A DNA stretch of 64,000 bases. It comes from Prescottella subtropica (lineage in GTDB: Bacteria > Actinomycetota > Actinomycetes > Mycobacteriales > Mycobacteriaceae). Both the position numbers and the translations under genes were made by a program. The notes under the pieces were generated by a model. That model did no database searches. It saw only the letters and a program-made list of their open reading frames with translations, and was not told the DNA's origin. Where the stretch lies: the NCBI RefSeq assembly GCF_005434945.1, contig NZ_SKCH01000016.1:1-64000 (forward strand), read 5' to 3'. Every line of letters starts with the position of its first letter. Position 1 is the stretch's first letter. This document shows, in pieces, positions 16,121 through 25,397 of the stretch.

Positions 16121-18049
16121 ATGACGAGCAGTGCTACCGACGCCCCCGAGGTCTACCCGCCCAGTGCGGAGTTCGCGGCCACGGCGAACGCCGGCCCCGA
16201 GTTGCAGGCCGCGGCCGACCGCGACCGGCTGGCGTTCTGGGACGACCAGGCGCGACGCCTGGACTGGGCGACTCCGTGGACGGAGGTGCTCGACTGGTCC
16301 GACGCCCCCGTCGCGAAATGGTTCGTCGGCGGCCGACTGAACGTCGCCTACAACTGCGTCGACCGGCACGTGCTGGCGGGCAACGGCGACCGCGTCGCGA
16401 TCCACTTCGAGGGTGAGCCCGGCGACAGCCGCAGCATCACCTACAAGGAACTGCTCGACGAAGTGTGCCGGGCGGCAAACACTTTCACCGACCTCGGCCT
16501 GGTGGCCGGTGATCGTGTCGCGGTGTACATGCCCATGATCCCCGAGGCGATCGTCACGATGCTGGCGTGTGCCCGGCTCGGCCTGACGCATTCGGTGGTC
16601 TTCGGCGGTTTCTCCGCGACCGCACTGCGCTCCCGCATCGACGACGCCGAGGCCAAGCTCGTCGTCACCGTCGACGGCCAGTGGCGGCGCGGGCAGGCGG
16701 CGCCGCTCAAGCCGTCCGCCGACGAGGCAGTCGACGGGGCCGAATCCGTTCGAAACGTCTTGGTGGTCAAGCGGACCGGTGTGGACGTCGACATGACCGC
16801 CGACCGGGACCTGTGGTGGCACGACACCGTCGAGCAGGCGTCACCGGAACACGAGGCACAGTCGTTCGACGCCGAACACCCGCTGTTCATCCTGTACACG
16901 TCCGGCACCACCGGGAAGCCCAAGGGCATCGTCCACACGTCCGGCGGCTACCTGACGCAGGCGTCGTACACGCATCACAACGTGTTCGATCACAAGCCCG
17001 GCCAGGACGTGTACTGGTGCACCGCCGACATCGGCTGGGTCACCGGGCACACCTACATCGTGTACGGGCCGCTGAGCAACGGTGCCACCCAGGTCGTCTA
17101 CGAGGGCACCCCCAACTCCCCCGACGAGCACCGCCACTTCCAGATCATCGAGAAGCACGGCGTCAGCATCTACTACACGGCGCCGACACTGATCCGTACG
17201 TTCATGAAGTGGGGCCGTGAGATCCCCGACGCCCACGACCTGTCGTCGCTGCGACTGCTCGGCTCGGTGGGCGAACCGATCAACCCGGAGGCGTGGCGCT
17301 GGTACCACGACGTCATCGGCGCGGGACGCTGCCCGATCGTCGACACGTGGTGGCAGACCGAGACCGGCGCCATCATGATCTCCCCGCTGCCCGGTGTCAC
17401 CGCCACCAAGCCGGGTTCGGCGATGGCACCGCTGCCCGGTATCTCCGCGAAGATCGTCGACGACTTCGGCGAGGTACTCGGGGACGGCCAGTCCGGGTAT
17501 CTCGTGCTCGACCGGCCGTGGCCGTCGATGCTGCGCGGCGTGTGGGGCGACATGGACCGGTTCCGGGAAACCTACTGGTCCCGCTATTCCGAGCAGGGCT
17601 GGTACTTCGCCGGGGACGGCGCCAAGTTCGACGACGACGGCGCCCTGTGGGTACTCGGCCGCGTCGACGACGTCATGAACATCTCCGGTCACCGCATCTC
17701 CACGTCCGAGGTGGAGTCCGCGCTCGTCGGGCACACCGCGGTGGCCGAGGCGGCCGTCGTCGGCGCGTACGACGAGACGACCGGTCAGGGCATCGTCGCG
17801 TACGTGATCCTGCGGGAAGGCGCCGAAAATACCGGGGACACTCTGGTTTCCGAGCTGCGTGCACAGGTGGCCACCGAGATCTCCCCGATCGCCAAGCCCC
17901 GGCAGATCACCGTCGTACCCGAACTGCCGAAGACCCGCTCCGGCAAGATCATGCGCCGGCTGCTGCGGGACGTCGCCGAGGGCAGGGATCTGGGTGACAC
18001 GTCGACGCTCGTCGATCCGAAGGTGTTCGACGCGATCCGCGGCAGGTAG
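16121..18049 (+). CDS. acs: acetyl-CoA synthetase (AMP-forming)
   Basis: This enzyme (642 aa) converts acetate, ATP and CoA to acetyl-CoA through acetyl-AMP. The adenylation core has YTSGTTGKPKG (about residue 257) and the motif DTWWQTETG. The C-terminal lid carries PKTRSGKIMRR, whose Lys is the site of regulatory acetylation in this family. The length is typical and the sequence intact. The start is the ATG at 16121 (MTSSATDAPEVYPP); the open frame upstream is antisense to the Fic-like gene. It corresponds to Rv3667. A consensus Crp site lies 39 bp upstream, suggesting carbon-source control. A LuxR-type regulator follows 48 bp downstream on the same strand. Confidence 0.97.
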   Translation: MTSSATDAPEVYPPSAEFAATANAGPELQAAADRDRLAFWDDQARRLDWATPWTEVLDWSDAPVAKWFVGGRLNVAYNCVDRHVLAGNGDRVAIHFEGEPGDSRSITYKELLDEVCRAANTFTDLGLVAGDRVAVYMPMIPEAIVTMLACARLGLTHSVVFGGFSATALRSRIDDAEAKLVVTVDGQWRRGQAAPLKPSADEAVDGAESVRNVLVVKRTGVDVDMTADRDLWWHDTVEQASPEHEAQSFDAEHPLFILYTSGTTGKPKGIVHTSGGYLTQASYTHHNVFDHKPGQDVYWCTADIGWVTGHTYIVYGPLSNGATQVVYEGTPNSPDEHRHFQIIEKHGVSIYYTAPTLIRTFMKWGREIPDAHDLSSLRLLGSVGEPINPEAWRWYHDVIGAGRCPIVDTWWQTETGAIMISPLPGVTATKPGSAMAPLPGISAKIVDDFGEVLGDGQSGYLVLDRPWPSMLRGVWGDMDRFRETYWSRYSEQGWYFAGDGAKFDDDGALWVLGRVDDVMNISGHRISTSEVESALVGHTAVAEAAVVGAYDETTGQGIVAYVILREGAENTGDTLVSELRAQVATEISPIAKPRQITVVPELPKTRSGKIMRRLLRDVAEGRDLGDTSTLVDPKVFDAIRGR

Positions 18050-18097
18050 CGGGCCCGCGGCGTACCGTGACCGCAGGCGACCGGAAGAAGGTCACGC

Positions 18098-20422
18098 ATG
18101 TCACCTGCGGTGCGCGCCGGACTCGGCGACCTGCCACCCGGTCCGACCGGTTTCGTCGGCCGGCGCAGGGAGCTGACCGAGGCCAGACGGCTGCTCGCGG
18201 CGTCCCGGCTGGTGACGCTCACCGGGATCGGAGGGGTCGGCAAGACGCGGCTGGCCGTGAAGGTGGCGACGGAGGTGCGACGCTCCTTCGACGACGGTGT
18301 CCGGCTCGTCGAGTTCGGTGACGGGCACGATCCGCTGCTGGACGAGCAGGTGGCCGTGGCTCTCGGCCTGCGCGGGCAGAGCGCGGCGTCGACGATGCAG
18401 ATGCTCACCGACTACCTGGCGACCCGGAGCATGCTGATCGTCCTCGACAACTGCGAACACGTCGTCGACGCGGCGGCGGAACTCGCCGATACGCTGCTGC
18501 GCTCGAGTCCGGGTCTGCGGATCCTGGCGACGAGCCGTGAACCGTTCGCGATCCGCGGGGAGACGGTCCTGCGGGTGCCGCCGCTGCCGCTGCCCGACAC
18601 CGGCCGGCCGACGGCACTGCGGGACCTCGCCCGGAACGAGTCGGTGAGCCTGTTTGTCGAACGGGCAGCCGACGCCGAACCCGAGTTCGCGCTCACCGAG
18701 GGCAACCGGGCGGCCGTCACCGCGATCTGCTCGGCCCTCGACGGGCTGCCGCTGCCGATCGAACTCGCCGCGGCCCGGCTGCGCTCGATGTCGATCGACG
18801 AGGTGCTCGCCGGTCTGACCGACCGGTTCCGGCTGCTCACCGACGGTGACCGGACCGCCCCCGACCGGCAGCAGGCACTCCGCACCAGCGTCGACTGGAG
18901 CTACGACCTGTGCACCCCCGCCGAGCAGGGGCTGTGGCAGCGGTTGTCGGTCTTCCCCCGAGGCTTCGAACTCGACGCGGCCGAGGCCGTCGCGGCCGGT
19001 GACCTCACCCCGGACGATCTGCTCGACGGCGTCGTCTCCCTCGTCGACAAGTCGATTCTCGTCGTGGAGGACCACGGCAGTGTGACGCGGTACCGGTGGC
19101 TCGAGACGCTGCGCGACTACGGGATCCGGCGACTGCACGACTCCGGCGGGTACGCGGCATTGCAGCGCCGGCACCGGGACTGGTTCCGCGACCTGATCCT
19201 GCGGTACGAAACCGAGTGGATCGGACCGGACCAGCCGGCCTGGATCGCCCGCCTCACCCGGGAACGTCTCAACGTACGGGACGCCCTCGAGTACTGTCTG
19301 AACGAACCGGGCGAGGCCGAGACCGGGCTGCGGATCGCGAACGCGCTGTACATCTTCTGGATCGCGCGAGGATTCCTCAACGGGGGCCGGCGGTGGCTCG
19401 ACCGGGCCCTCGCCGCGCAGGGCGGGGCACCCACCGCCCAGCGGGCGAAGGCATTCGCCGCATCGTCGGTCCTCGCCGCCGTCCAGGGCGAGGTCGACGC
19501 GGCAGCCGCATCGGTGTCCCGGGCCCGTGCCGTGGCCGCGCAGATCACCGACCCGGACGTCGATGCCGCGGTCGCGTACGCGGACGGTCACCTGCAGATC
19601 TACGTCGGCGATCCCGCGCGCGCACTCGAACTTCTCGGGGCACTCCTGGACGCGGCCCGAGACGGTGGCGATCGGCAGCGATACGTGAGCACCCTGCTGG
19701 ATCTGGCGATGGCCGCGGCCCTGCTCGGCAAGACCGAACGGGCCGCCGCCTACGCCGACGAAGCCGTCGACGTCACCCGCGAGTGCGGTGAGTCTCTCCT
19801 CCGCTCGTACGCGCTGTGCGTACGCGGCCTCGCCCTGTGGCACGACGACCCCCGGCAGGCGAGTGCCCTGTTCACCGAGGCCGTGCAACTGAGCAGCACC
19901 CTCGACGACCTGCTCGGCACCGCGATCTGCGTCGAGATCCTGGCGTGGATCGCCGCCGAGACGTCCGAACCCCGGAGGGCGGCGATCCTGTTCGGTGCGG
20001 CCGACGCCCTGTGGCTGGCCGGCGGCAGTCACGGCGTCCCCGTCCCCGCACTGCGCGAGCACCACGACGCCACCCACGAGCAGGCCCGTACCGCGCTCGG
20101 CGATCGGGTGTTCGACGCCGCCGTCCGGCGGGGGTCACGGCTGACTTTCGACCGGATCGTCGCGTTCGCCGTCGACGATCGTCTCCCCGGTGCCGCACGG
20201 GACCGCGACGCCACCGGGCTGACACCCCGCGAAACGGAGGTCGCCGACCTCGTCGCGGAGGGCCTGACGAACAGGGCGATCGCCGACCGACTCGTCATCT
20301 CCCCGCGCACCGTGCAGGGGCACGTCGAACACATCCTGGCGAAACTCGGGTTCGCCTCCCGCACCCAGATCGCGGGCTGGGTGGTCGGACGCGCCGGACG
20401 CCCCACGGCCGAAACCTCCTGA
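18098..20422 (+). CDS. LuxR-type regulator with NTPase (NB-ARC-like) and TPR-like domains
   Basis: This is a 774-aa cytoplasmic transcription regulator. It opens with the P-loop GIGGVGKT (residues 43-50). LIVLDNCEHVVDAAAEL (Walker B-like) and LATSREPF follow, then GLPLPIELAAARL and a WSYDLCTPAEQ winged-helix segment. A long helical TPR-like region spans about 370-690. It ends in a GerE/LuxR helix-turn-helix, LTPRETEVADLVAEGLTNRAIADRL. This architecture integrates an unknown ligand or protein signal with ATP-dependent activation. It starts 48 bp after acs. Palindromic GGTAG motifs lie just past its end, in front of the zinc-ribbon gene, and could be its targets. Confidence 0.88.
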   Translation: MSPAVRAGLGDLPPGPTGFVGRRRELTEARRLLAASRLVTLTGIGGVGKTRLAVKVATEVRRSFDDGVRLVEFGDGHDPLLDEQVAVALGLRGQSAASTMQMLTDYLATRSMLIVLDNCEHVVDAAAELADTLLRSSPGLRILATSREPFAIRGETVLRVPPLPLPDTGRPTALRDLARNESVSLFVERAADAEPEFALTEGNRAAVTAICSALDGLPLPIELAAARLRSMSIDEVLAGLTDRFRLLTDGDRTAPDRQQALRTSVDWSYDLCTPAEQGLWQRLSVFPRGFELDAAEAVAAGDLTPDDLLDGVVSLVDKSILVVEDHGSVTRYRWLETLRDYGIRRLHDSGGYAALQRRHRDWFRDLILRYETEWIGPDQPAWIARLTRERLNVRDALEYCLNEPGEAETGLRIANALYIFWIARGFLNGGRRWLDRALAAQGGAPTAQRAKAFAASSVLAAVQGEVDAAAASVSRARAVAAQITDPDVDAAVAYADGHLQIYVGDPARALELLGALLDAARDGGDRQRYVSTLLDLAMAAALLGKTERAAAYADEAVDVTRECGESLLRSYALCVRGLALWHDDPRQASALFTEAVQLSSTLDDLLGTAICVEILAWIAAETSEPRRAAILFGAADALWLAGGSHGVPVPALREHHDATHEQARTALGDRVFDAAVRRGSRLTFDRIVAFAVDDRLPGAARDRDATGLTPRETEVADLVAEGLTNRAIADRLVISPRTVQGHVEHILAKLGFASRTQIAGWVVGRAGRPTAETS

Positions 20423-20477
20423 CCTGGCATTTCCGCGAACCGGGTAGGTACCCGGATCGAAAACAGGTAGGACCCCC

Positions 20478-20491
20478 GGTAGTTCTACCGT
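20478..20491. promoter_or_regulatory. inverted repeat CGGTAG-TT-CTACCG
   Basis: A perfect 6-bp inverted repeat with a 2-bp centre lies 69 bp before the zinc-ribbon/OB gene. Further AGGTA/GGTAG elements occur just upstream (near 20444 and 20466). The spacing suggests a cluster of regulator half-sites. Confidence 0.45.
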
Positions 20492-20560
20492 CGCGGGGTG
20501 GCGTCCCCGTTGGAAGTGTGGGAGTCGGACAACCAAGGGTCACGAAGGCGAGGTCCCCCG

Positions 20561-20926
20561 ATGCACGATCACCGTCACCACACCGTCACCACCGCTGTGG
20601 ACACTTTCACGATCGGCCGCTGCGACGACTGCAGCGAACTTCTCGCGCCGGACGCGTCGACGTGTTCGGCGTGCCGCGGCACCGAGATCGGGCGGACGCC
20701 GTCGTCGGGCATCGGGTCCATCGTCTCGTGGACCGTCGTCGAACTCTCCCCCAGCCGGACGTGCACCGACTTCACCCCGTACACGATCGCGATCGTCGCA
20801 CTCGACGACGGCCCGTGGACGTACGCGTGGATCGAGGGCGCCCCCGATACCCGGCGCATGCCCATCCGGGTCCGCTACGACCGGATGATCCCGGGCGAGC
20901 GGTACCCGCTGTTCGTGCAGCAGTGA
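20561..20926 (+). CDS. zinc-ribbon / OB-fold (DUF35-type) protein
   Basis: This 121-aa protein has an N-terminal rubredoxin-like ribbon (CDDCSELLAPDASTCSACRG, cysteines as CxxC...CxxC). An OB-fold half follows (VSWTVVELSP...YTIAIVALDDGPWTYAWIEG). Proteins of this type (DUF35) usually partner thiolases or acyl-CoA dehydrogenases. No such partner is next to it here, so the role is open. The start is the ATG at 20561, with GAGG seven bases upstream; an earlier in-frame start at 20498 lacks a ribosome site. It is followed by a bidirectional terminator. Confidence 0.8.
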   Translation: MHDHRHHTVTTAVDTFTIGRCDDCSELLAPDASTCSACRGTEIGRTPSSGIGSIVSWTVVELSPSRTCTDFTPYTIAIVALDDGPWTYAWIEGAPDTRRMPIRVRYDRMIPGERYPLFVQQ

Positions 20927-20971
20927 CCGCGGACCGGCCGGCCCCGGACGAACCGGCCCCGACACGGAACG

Positions 20972-21006
20972 AAGGAGGGTGTGACCGTCACGGTCACACC
21001 CTCCTT
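20972..21006. terminator. bidirectional intrinsic terminator
   Basis: A perfect 16-bp stem (20972-20987 with 20991-21006) has a 3-nt loop and is followed by TTTC on the plus strand. It lies between the convergent zinc-ribbon gene and the MFS transporter gene. The embedded TGTGA and TCACA are the stem itself, with wrong spacing for a Crp site. Confidence 0.88.
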
Positions 21007-21053
21007 TCACGTTCCAGGCCCGATCGGGCCGTGCCGAATCAGACCGTGCCGAA

Positions 21054-22454
21054 TCAGACCGTGTCGAGTGATTCGTCCTTCGTCTCCCGCATGGCGAGCA
21101 ATGCCACGAACGTCAGCACCGACGCGATCAGCAGGTAGATGCCTACCCAGCCGACGCCGTACTCGGTCGCCAGCCACGTCGCGATGAACGGCGCGACGGC
21201 CGCACCGAGGATGCTCGCGACGTTGTAGGCGATACCGGATCCGGTGTAGCGGACGTTGGTGGGGAACAACTCGGGCAGCACGGCACTCATCGGGCCGAAC
21301 GTCAGACCCATCAGGACCATGCCGGCGATCAGGAAGCCCAGCATGCGGGCGTCGCCCATACCCTCGGGATCGAGGATCACCCCGAACGTCAGACCGAACA
21401 CCATCATCGCGGCGGTGATCACGAGCAGCGTGATCCGGCGCCCGAACCGGTCGGCGAGCCAGCCCGCGACCGGGATCGCGGCCGCGAAGAACAGCACCGA
21501 GATCAGCTGCAGCACCAGGAAGTCGCGGTACTGGAAACCCACCCCGTGTCCGCCGTCGGCAGCCGACTTCGCGGTGCCGTAACTGAGCACCCACGTCGTC
21601 ATCAGGTAGAAGAGCGTGTACGTCGCGAGCATCACGAACGTGCCGATGATCAGCTGCCGCCAGCTGGTCTTGAACACCTCGGTGAGCGGGGTCTCGACCT
21701 TCTCGCCGTTCGCGACGGCGCGCGCGAACACCGGCGTCTCCTCCAGCTTGAGACGCACGTACAGGCCGATCATCACCATCACCGCGCTCAGCAGGAACGG
21801 GATACGCCAACCCCACGTCATGAAGGCGCTGTCGAGATCCGGGTCGGTACTGTCCGCGTAGCCGAGCCCCAGCGTGATCAACAGGAACAGGCCGTTCGCG
21901 AAGAAGAACCCGATGGGGGCACCGAGCTGCGGCCACATGGCCGCCCACGCACGTTTACCGCTCTTGGCGGTCTCCGTCGCGAGCAGGGCCGCACCGGACC
22001 ATTCGCCGCCGAGGCCGAGGCCCTGACAGAACCGCATGAGCGCGAGCAGCGCCGGCGCGATGATGCCCACCTGGTGGTACGTGGGCAGCAGGCCGATCAG
22101 GAACGTCGCGACGCCCATCGTGAGCAGCGACCCGACCAGCGTGACCTTGCGTCCGACCCGGTCACCGAAGTGACCGAACAGGATCGAGCCGAGCGGACGG
22201 GCGACGAACGCCAGACCGAACGTCGCGAACGACGCCAGCAGCGCGGTGCTGTCGTCGCTCTTGGGGAAGAACAGGTGCGGGAACACCGATACCGCAGCGG
22301 TCGCATAGATGTAGAAGTCGTAGAACTCGATCGACGTACCGATCATGCTGGCCATGACGATCCGCCGCCGCGGTACACCCGCGACGGTGTCCGAGTCGCC
22401 ACCGATCGGTGTCCGTTCCGCGCCGCGCTCGGCGGCCACCACCTTCTCGCTCAC
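21054..22454 (-). CDS. MHS-family MFS transporter
   Basis: This 466-aa, 12-helix metabolite:H+ symporter is of the ProP/ShiA group. It has the motif GSILFGHFGDRVGRK (MFS motif A after helix 2), the MHS-type RFCQGLGLGGEWSGAALL, and a second GWLADRFGRR in the middle. Likely substrates are dicarboxylates, shikimate-type acids or betaines; the exact one is not readable. The start is the GTG at 22454, chosen because GGAG lies 8 bases upstream; the frame extends to 22514 without a ribosome site. It is divergent from nhaA across about 227 bp. Confidence 0.88.
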   Translation of the reverse strand: MSEKVVAAERGAERTPIGGDSDTVAGVPRRRIVMASMIGTSIEFYDFYIYATAAVSVFPHLFFPKSDDSTALLASFATFGLAFVARPLGSILFGHFGDRVGRKVTLVGSLLTMGVATFLIGLLPTYHQVGIIAPALLALMRFCQGLGLGGEWSGAALLATETAKSGKRAWAAMWPQLGAPIGFFFANGLFLLITLGLGYADSTDPDLDSAFMTWGWRIPFLLSAVMVMIGLYVRLKLEETPVFARAVANGEKVETPLTEVFKTSWRQLIIGTFVMLATYTLFYLMTTWVLSYGTAKSAADGGHGVGFQYRDFLVLQLISVLFFAAAIPVAGWLADRFGRRITLLVITAAMMVFGLTFGVILDPEGMGDARMLGFLIAGMVLMGLTFGPMSAVLPELFPTNVRYTGSGIAYNVASILGAAVAPFIATWLATEYGVGWVGIYLLIASVLTFVALLAMRETKDESLDTV

Positions 22455-22681
22455 ACTGCACGCTCCTACGCACTCACCTGCCCACAAACCGGACATGTCT
22501 CGAGTATTGGGCATCTATCCCAATAGGTAGGAATTGAACACCCGGCGTGCTGGACGACGCAAACGGGGGTCGCGACACGGCCCGTCGTCAAGAACCCGTT
22601 AAGATCCTCGGTAGGAGTGCCGGGAAGTCTGGTCGGCGACGCATTTGCCGTACCGAGACGCATCCAGTCGAGAGGCTTTCC

Positions 22682-23890
22682 TTGATCACTGCCGCACGTT
22701 CCGAACTGGCCCGCTACCTCCGCACCGAGACGGTGGGCGGATCGATCCTCCTCATCGCCGCCGCGGTCGCCGTGATCTGGGCGAACTCCCCGCTGGCCGA
22801 CGCCTACACGTCGCTGCGGGACTGGCAGATCGGCCCCAGCGCCCTCCACCTGAACCTCACCCTCGGCACATGGGCGCAGGACGGTCTGCTGGCGATCTTC
22901 TTCTTCGTCGCCGGCATCGAACTCAAACGCGAACTCGTCATCGGCGAACTCGCCGACCGCAAGAAGGCGGCCCTGCCGATCATCGCCGCGTGCGGCGGCG
23001 TCGTGCTGCCCGCGATCATCGCGGCCGTCGTCGGCGCCGGCGCCCCCGGCATGGACCGCGGCTGGGCGATCCCGGTCGCCACCGACATCGCGTTCGCGCT
23101 CGGCGTGCTCGCCCTCACCGGATCCCGTATCCCGGCCAGCGCCCGCGTGTTCCTGCTCAGCCTCGCCGTCGTCGACGACCTGCTCGCGATCCTCCTGATC
23201 GCGGTGCTGTTCACCGGCTCGATCGCGATGCTGTGGATTCTGAGCGCGGTCGTCTGCCTCGCCGCCTACTGGTACGCCCAGCGCAAACGCATCACCACAC
23301 CGCTGCTCTACGTCCCGCTGGCCCTGCTCGCCTGGTACAGCATGCACGAGGCCGGTATCCACGCGACCCTGGCCGGCGTCGCATTGGGCCTGCTCACCCG
23401 GGTCCGCCGCGACCCGGACGAGGAGTACGCGCCGGCGGCCCGGCTCGAGCATCGCCTGCAGCCGTGGTCGGCGGCCCTGTGCGTACCGCTGTTCGCACTG
23501 TTCGCGTCGGGCGTCCCCATCGACGGGGAGGTTCTCGGGAAACTGTTCACCGACCGGGTCTCGCTCGCCGTCATCCTGGGACTGCTGATCGGCAAGACCG
23601 TCGGCATCTTCGGGGTGTCGTGGCTCGCGATCCGCCTCGGCATCGCCACCAAGCCGAGCCGACTCGGATTCCGGGACATGTTCGCCCTGTCGGTGCTCGG
23701 CGCGATCGGGTTCACCGTTAGCCTTCTGGTGGCCGATCTTGCACTCGCAGGCGTCGGCGACGGCAGCGAAGCGGACATCGCGAAAGCGGCGGTGCTCATG
23801 ACCTCGTTGGCTGCATCCCTGGTCGGATCGGCGCTACTGTTGCGGCGCGGACGGGTCCACCAGGCCCGCGCCGCTGCCACCGAGATGTGA
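22682..23890 (+). CDS. nhaA: Na+/H+ antiporter NhaA
   Basis: This 402-aa secondary antiporter exports Na+ or Li+ for H+. Family landmarks are ANSPLADAY, IFFFVAGIELKRELVIGEL, the ATDIAFALGVLALTG segment and the ion-binding pair in AVVDDLLAI (two adjacent Asp). About twelve membrane segments are visible. I place the start at the TTG at 22682, which follows AGAGG at 6-bp spacing and begins just before the first conserved residues; the frame is open upstream. The holin-like gene begins 23 bp after the stop on the same strand. Confidence 0.93.
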   Translation: MITAARSELARYLRTETVGGSILLIAAAVAVIWANSPLADAYTSLRDWQIGPSALHLNLTLGTWAQDGLLAIFFFVAGIELKRELVIGELADRKKAALPIIAACGGVVLPAIIAAVVGAGAPGMDRGWAIPVATDIAFALGVLALTGSRIPASARVFLLSLAVVDDLLAILLIAVLFTGSIAMLWILSAVVCLAAYWYAQRKRITTPLLYVPLALLAWYSMHEAGIHATLAGVALGLLTRVRRDPDEEYAPAARLEHRLQPWSAALCVPLFALFASGVPIDGEVLGKLFTDRVSLAVILGLLIGKTVGIFGVSWLAIRLGIATKPSRLGFRDMFALSVLGAIGFTVSLLVADLALAGVGDGSEADIAKAAVLMTSLAASLVGSALLLRRGRVHQARAAATEM

Positions 23891-23913
23891 GAACAACCTG
23901 GAGGGGTCGACAA

Positions 23914-24438
23914 GTGAGCTTCACCAACGGCAACGGAGGCACCGGCAGCGGTAGCCGGTCCACCGGCGACGGCGTTCCGACGACGGTCTCCTCGATCCCC
24001 CTCACAGACCTCCACGATCCGCAGACGGCGTCGATCGGCACCCTGGTCCGGGATGCCACCGCCCAGGTCTCGACGCTGTTCCGCGCCGAGGTCGAACTCG
24101 CGAAGGCCGAGGTCACCAGCGAGGTGAAGAAGGGCCTGCAGGGCAGCCTGTTCTTCATCCTGGCACTGTCGGTGCTGATCTTCAGCGCGTTCTTCTTCTT
24201 CTTCTTCCTCGCCGAACTGCTCAGCGTGTGGCTCGACCGGTGGGCGTCGTTCCTGATCGTCTTCGTGCTGATGCTCGTGGTCACCGGAGTCCTCGCACTG
24301 CTCGGCTACCTGCGGGTGCGCAAGCTGCGGGCCCCGAACAAGACCATCGACTCGCTCAAGCAGACCGCGGCGGTCCTGCCGACGGCCCGCCCGGACACCG
24401 GCGCGCCGCTGGGCTCGGGAACGGGCACCGTCGGCTGA
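23914..24438 (+). CDS. actinobacterial holin-X-like membrane protein (Rv3669 type)
   Basis: This 174-aa protein has a Gly/Ser-rich N-terminus and a charged helix (DATAQVSTLFRAEVELAKAEVTSEVKKGL). Two membrane segments follow, the first a striking poly-Phe stretch (SAFFFFFFLAELL), and then a hydrophilic tail. This matches PF07332 'phage holin family, superfamily III' proteins. These are ordinary chromosomal membrane proteins in actinobacteria, and there is no phage context here. The start is the GTG at 23914, with GGAGGGG eight bases upstream. It sits between nhaA and the epoxide-hydrolase-like gene; Rv3669 and Rv3670 keep the same order in M. tuberculosis. Confidence 0.85.
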   Translation: MSFTNGNGGTGSGSRSTGDGVPTTVSSIPLTDLHDPQTASIGTLVRDATAQVSTLFRAEVELAKAEVTSEVKKGLQGSLFFILALSVLIFSAFFFFFFLAELLSVWLDRWASFLIVFVLMLVVTGVLALLGYLRVRKLRAPNKTIDSLKQTAAVLPTARPDTGAPLGSGTGTVG

Positions 24439-24445
24439 ATCGGCC

Positions 24446-25393
24446 GTGACCGCACCCGTGACACAACCCGACCCGTCCACGGTCCGTTTCGACGGACCGT
24501 GGACGCATCGTGACATCCATGCCAACGGCATCCGCATCCACATCGCGGAGACCGGGCCGTCGCGACCCGACGCACCCCTGGTCGTGCTGCTGCACGGTTT
24601 CGGGGACTTCTGGTGGTCGTGGCGGCATCAACTGCCCGCCTTCGCCGACGCCGGTTTCCGCACCGCCGCGGTCGACCTGCGCGGCTACGGCGACACCGAC
24701 ACCCCGCCCCGCGGCTACGACGGCTGGACCCTCGCCGGGGACATCGCCGGACTGATCCGGGCGATGGGTCACACGACCGCCACCCTGATCGGGCACGCGG
24801 ACGGCGGCCTGGTGTGCTGGGCGACGGCCCTGCTGCACCCGCGGCTGGTCACGTCGATCGGCCTGATCAGCTCACCGCATCCGATCGCGCTGAAGCAGGC
24901 GGTACTGCGGGACGACCGGCAGCGGCGGGCACTGCTGCCCACGTTCCTCGACTACCAGGTGCCGTGGCGGCCCGAACGCCGACTGGTCCGCGACGACGGC
25001 GCCGAGATCGAGCGGCTGCTGCGGGCCCGGTCCGGGCCGGCCTGGCCGACCTCCGACGAGTTCGCCGACGTCGTCGCCCGGTTACGGTCCGCGATCCGGA
25101 TCCCCCGCGTCGCGCACTCCGCACTCGAATACCAGCGGTGGGCGTTCCGCAGTCAGTTCCGCCCCGACGGGAAACGTTTCATGACGGCGATGGACGGGCA
25201 GGTGCGGATCCCGGTCCTGCAGGTCCACGGCGAACTCGACCCGTACGTGCTGCCCGGCACGATCGACCGGTCGACGCGGTGGGCGCCGGGACAGCAGCTG
25301 CACCGGGTGTCCGGTGCCGGGCATTTCGCGCACCAGGAGTCCCCGGACGAGGTGACCGACGCCCTGGTCCGGTTCGCACTCGCATCCCGGTGA
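24446..25393 (+). CDS. alpha/beta hydrolase, EphE-like
   Basis: This 315-aa alpha/beta-hydrolase is in the Rv3670 (ephE) position. The oxyanion HGFGDFWWSW is followed by the nucleophile elbow GHADGG, with Asp as nucleophile as in epoxide hydrolases, and by the late catalytic His in GAGHFAHQE. The acid is probably in HGELDPYV. The lid tyrosines of true epoxide hydrolases cannot be assigned with certainty, so a related haloalkane or epoxide substrate is possible. The start is a GTG 7 bp after the holin-like gene. Its 3' end abuts marP, which is transcribed towards it. Confidence 0.85.
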   Translation: MTAPVTQPDPSTVRFDGPWTHRDIHANGIRIHIAETGPSRPDAPLVVLLHGFGDFWWSWRHQLPAFADAGFRTAAVDLRGYGDTDTPPRGYDGWTLAGDIAGLIRAMGHTTATLIGHADGGLVCWATALLHPRLVTSIGLISSPHPIALKQAVLRDDRQRRALLPTFLDYQVPWRPERRLVRDDGAEIERLLRARSGPAWPTSDEFADVVARLRSAIRIPRVAHSALEYQRWAFRSQFRPDGKRFMTAMDGQVRIPVLQVHGELDPYVLPGTIDRSTRWAPGQQLHRVSGAGHFAHQESPDEVTDALVRFALASR

Positions 25394-25397
25394 CGGA

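Noticed and set aside
20979-20999. TGTGA...TCACA near the zinc-ribbon gene as a second Crp site
   Set aside because: The half-sites are 9 bp apart rather than 6 and are the arms of a terminator stem.
23914-24438. Holin-like gene as evidence of a prophage
   Set aside because: This family is chromosomal in actinobacteria, the position matches Rv3669, and no phage genes or integrase are nearby.
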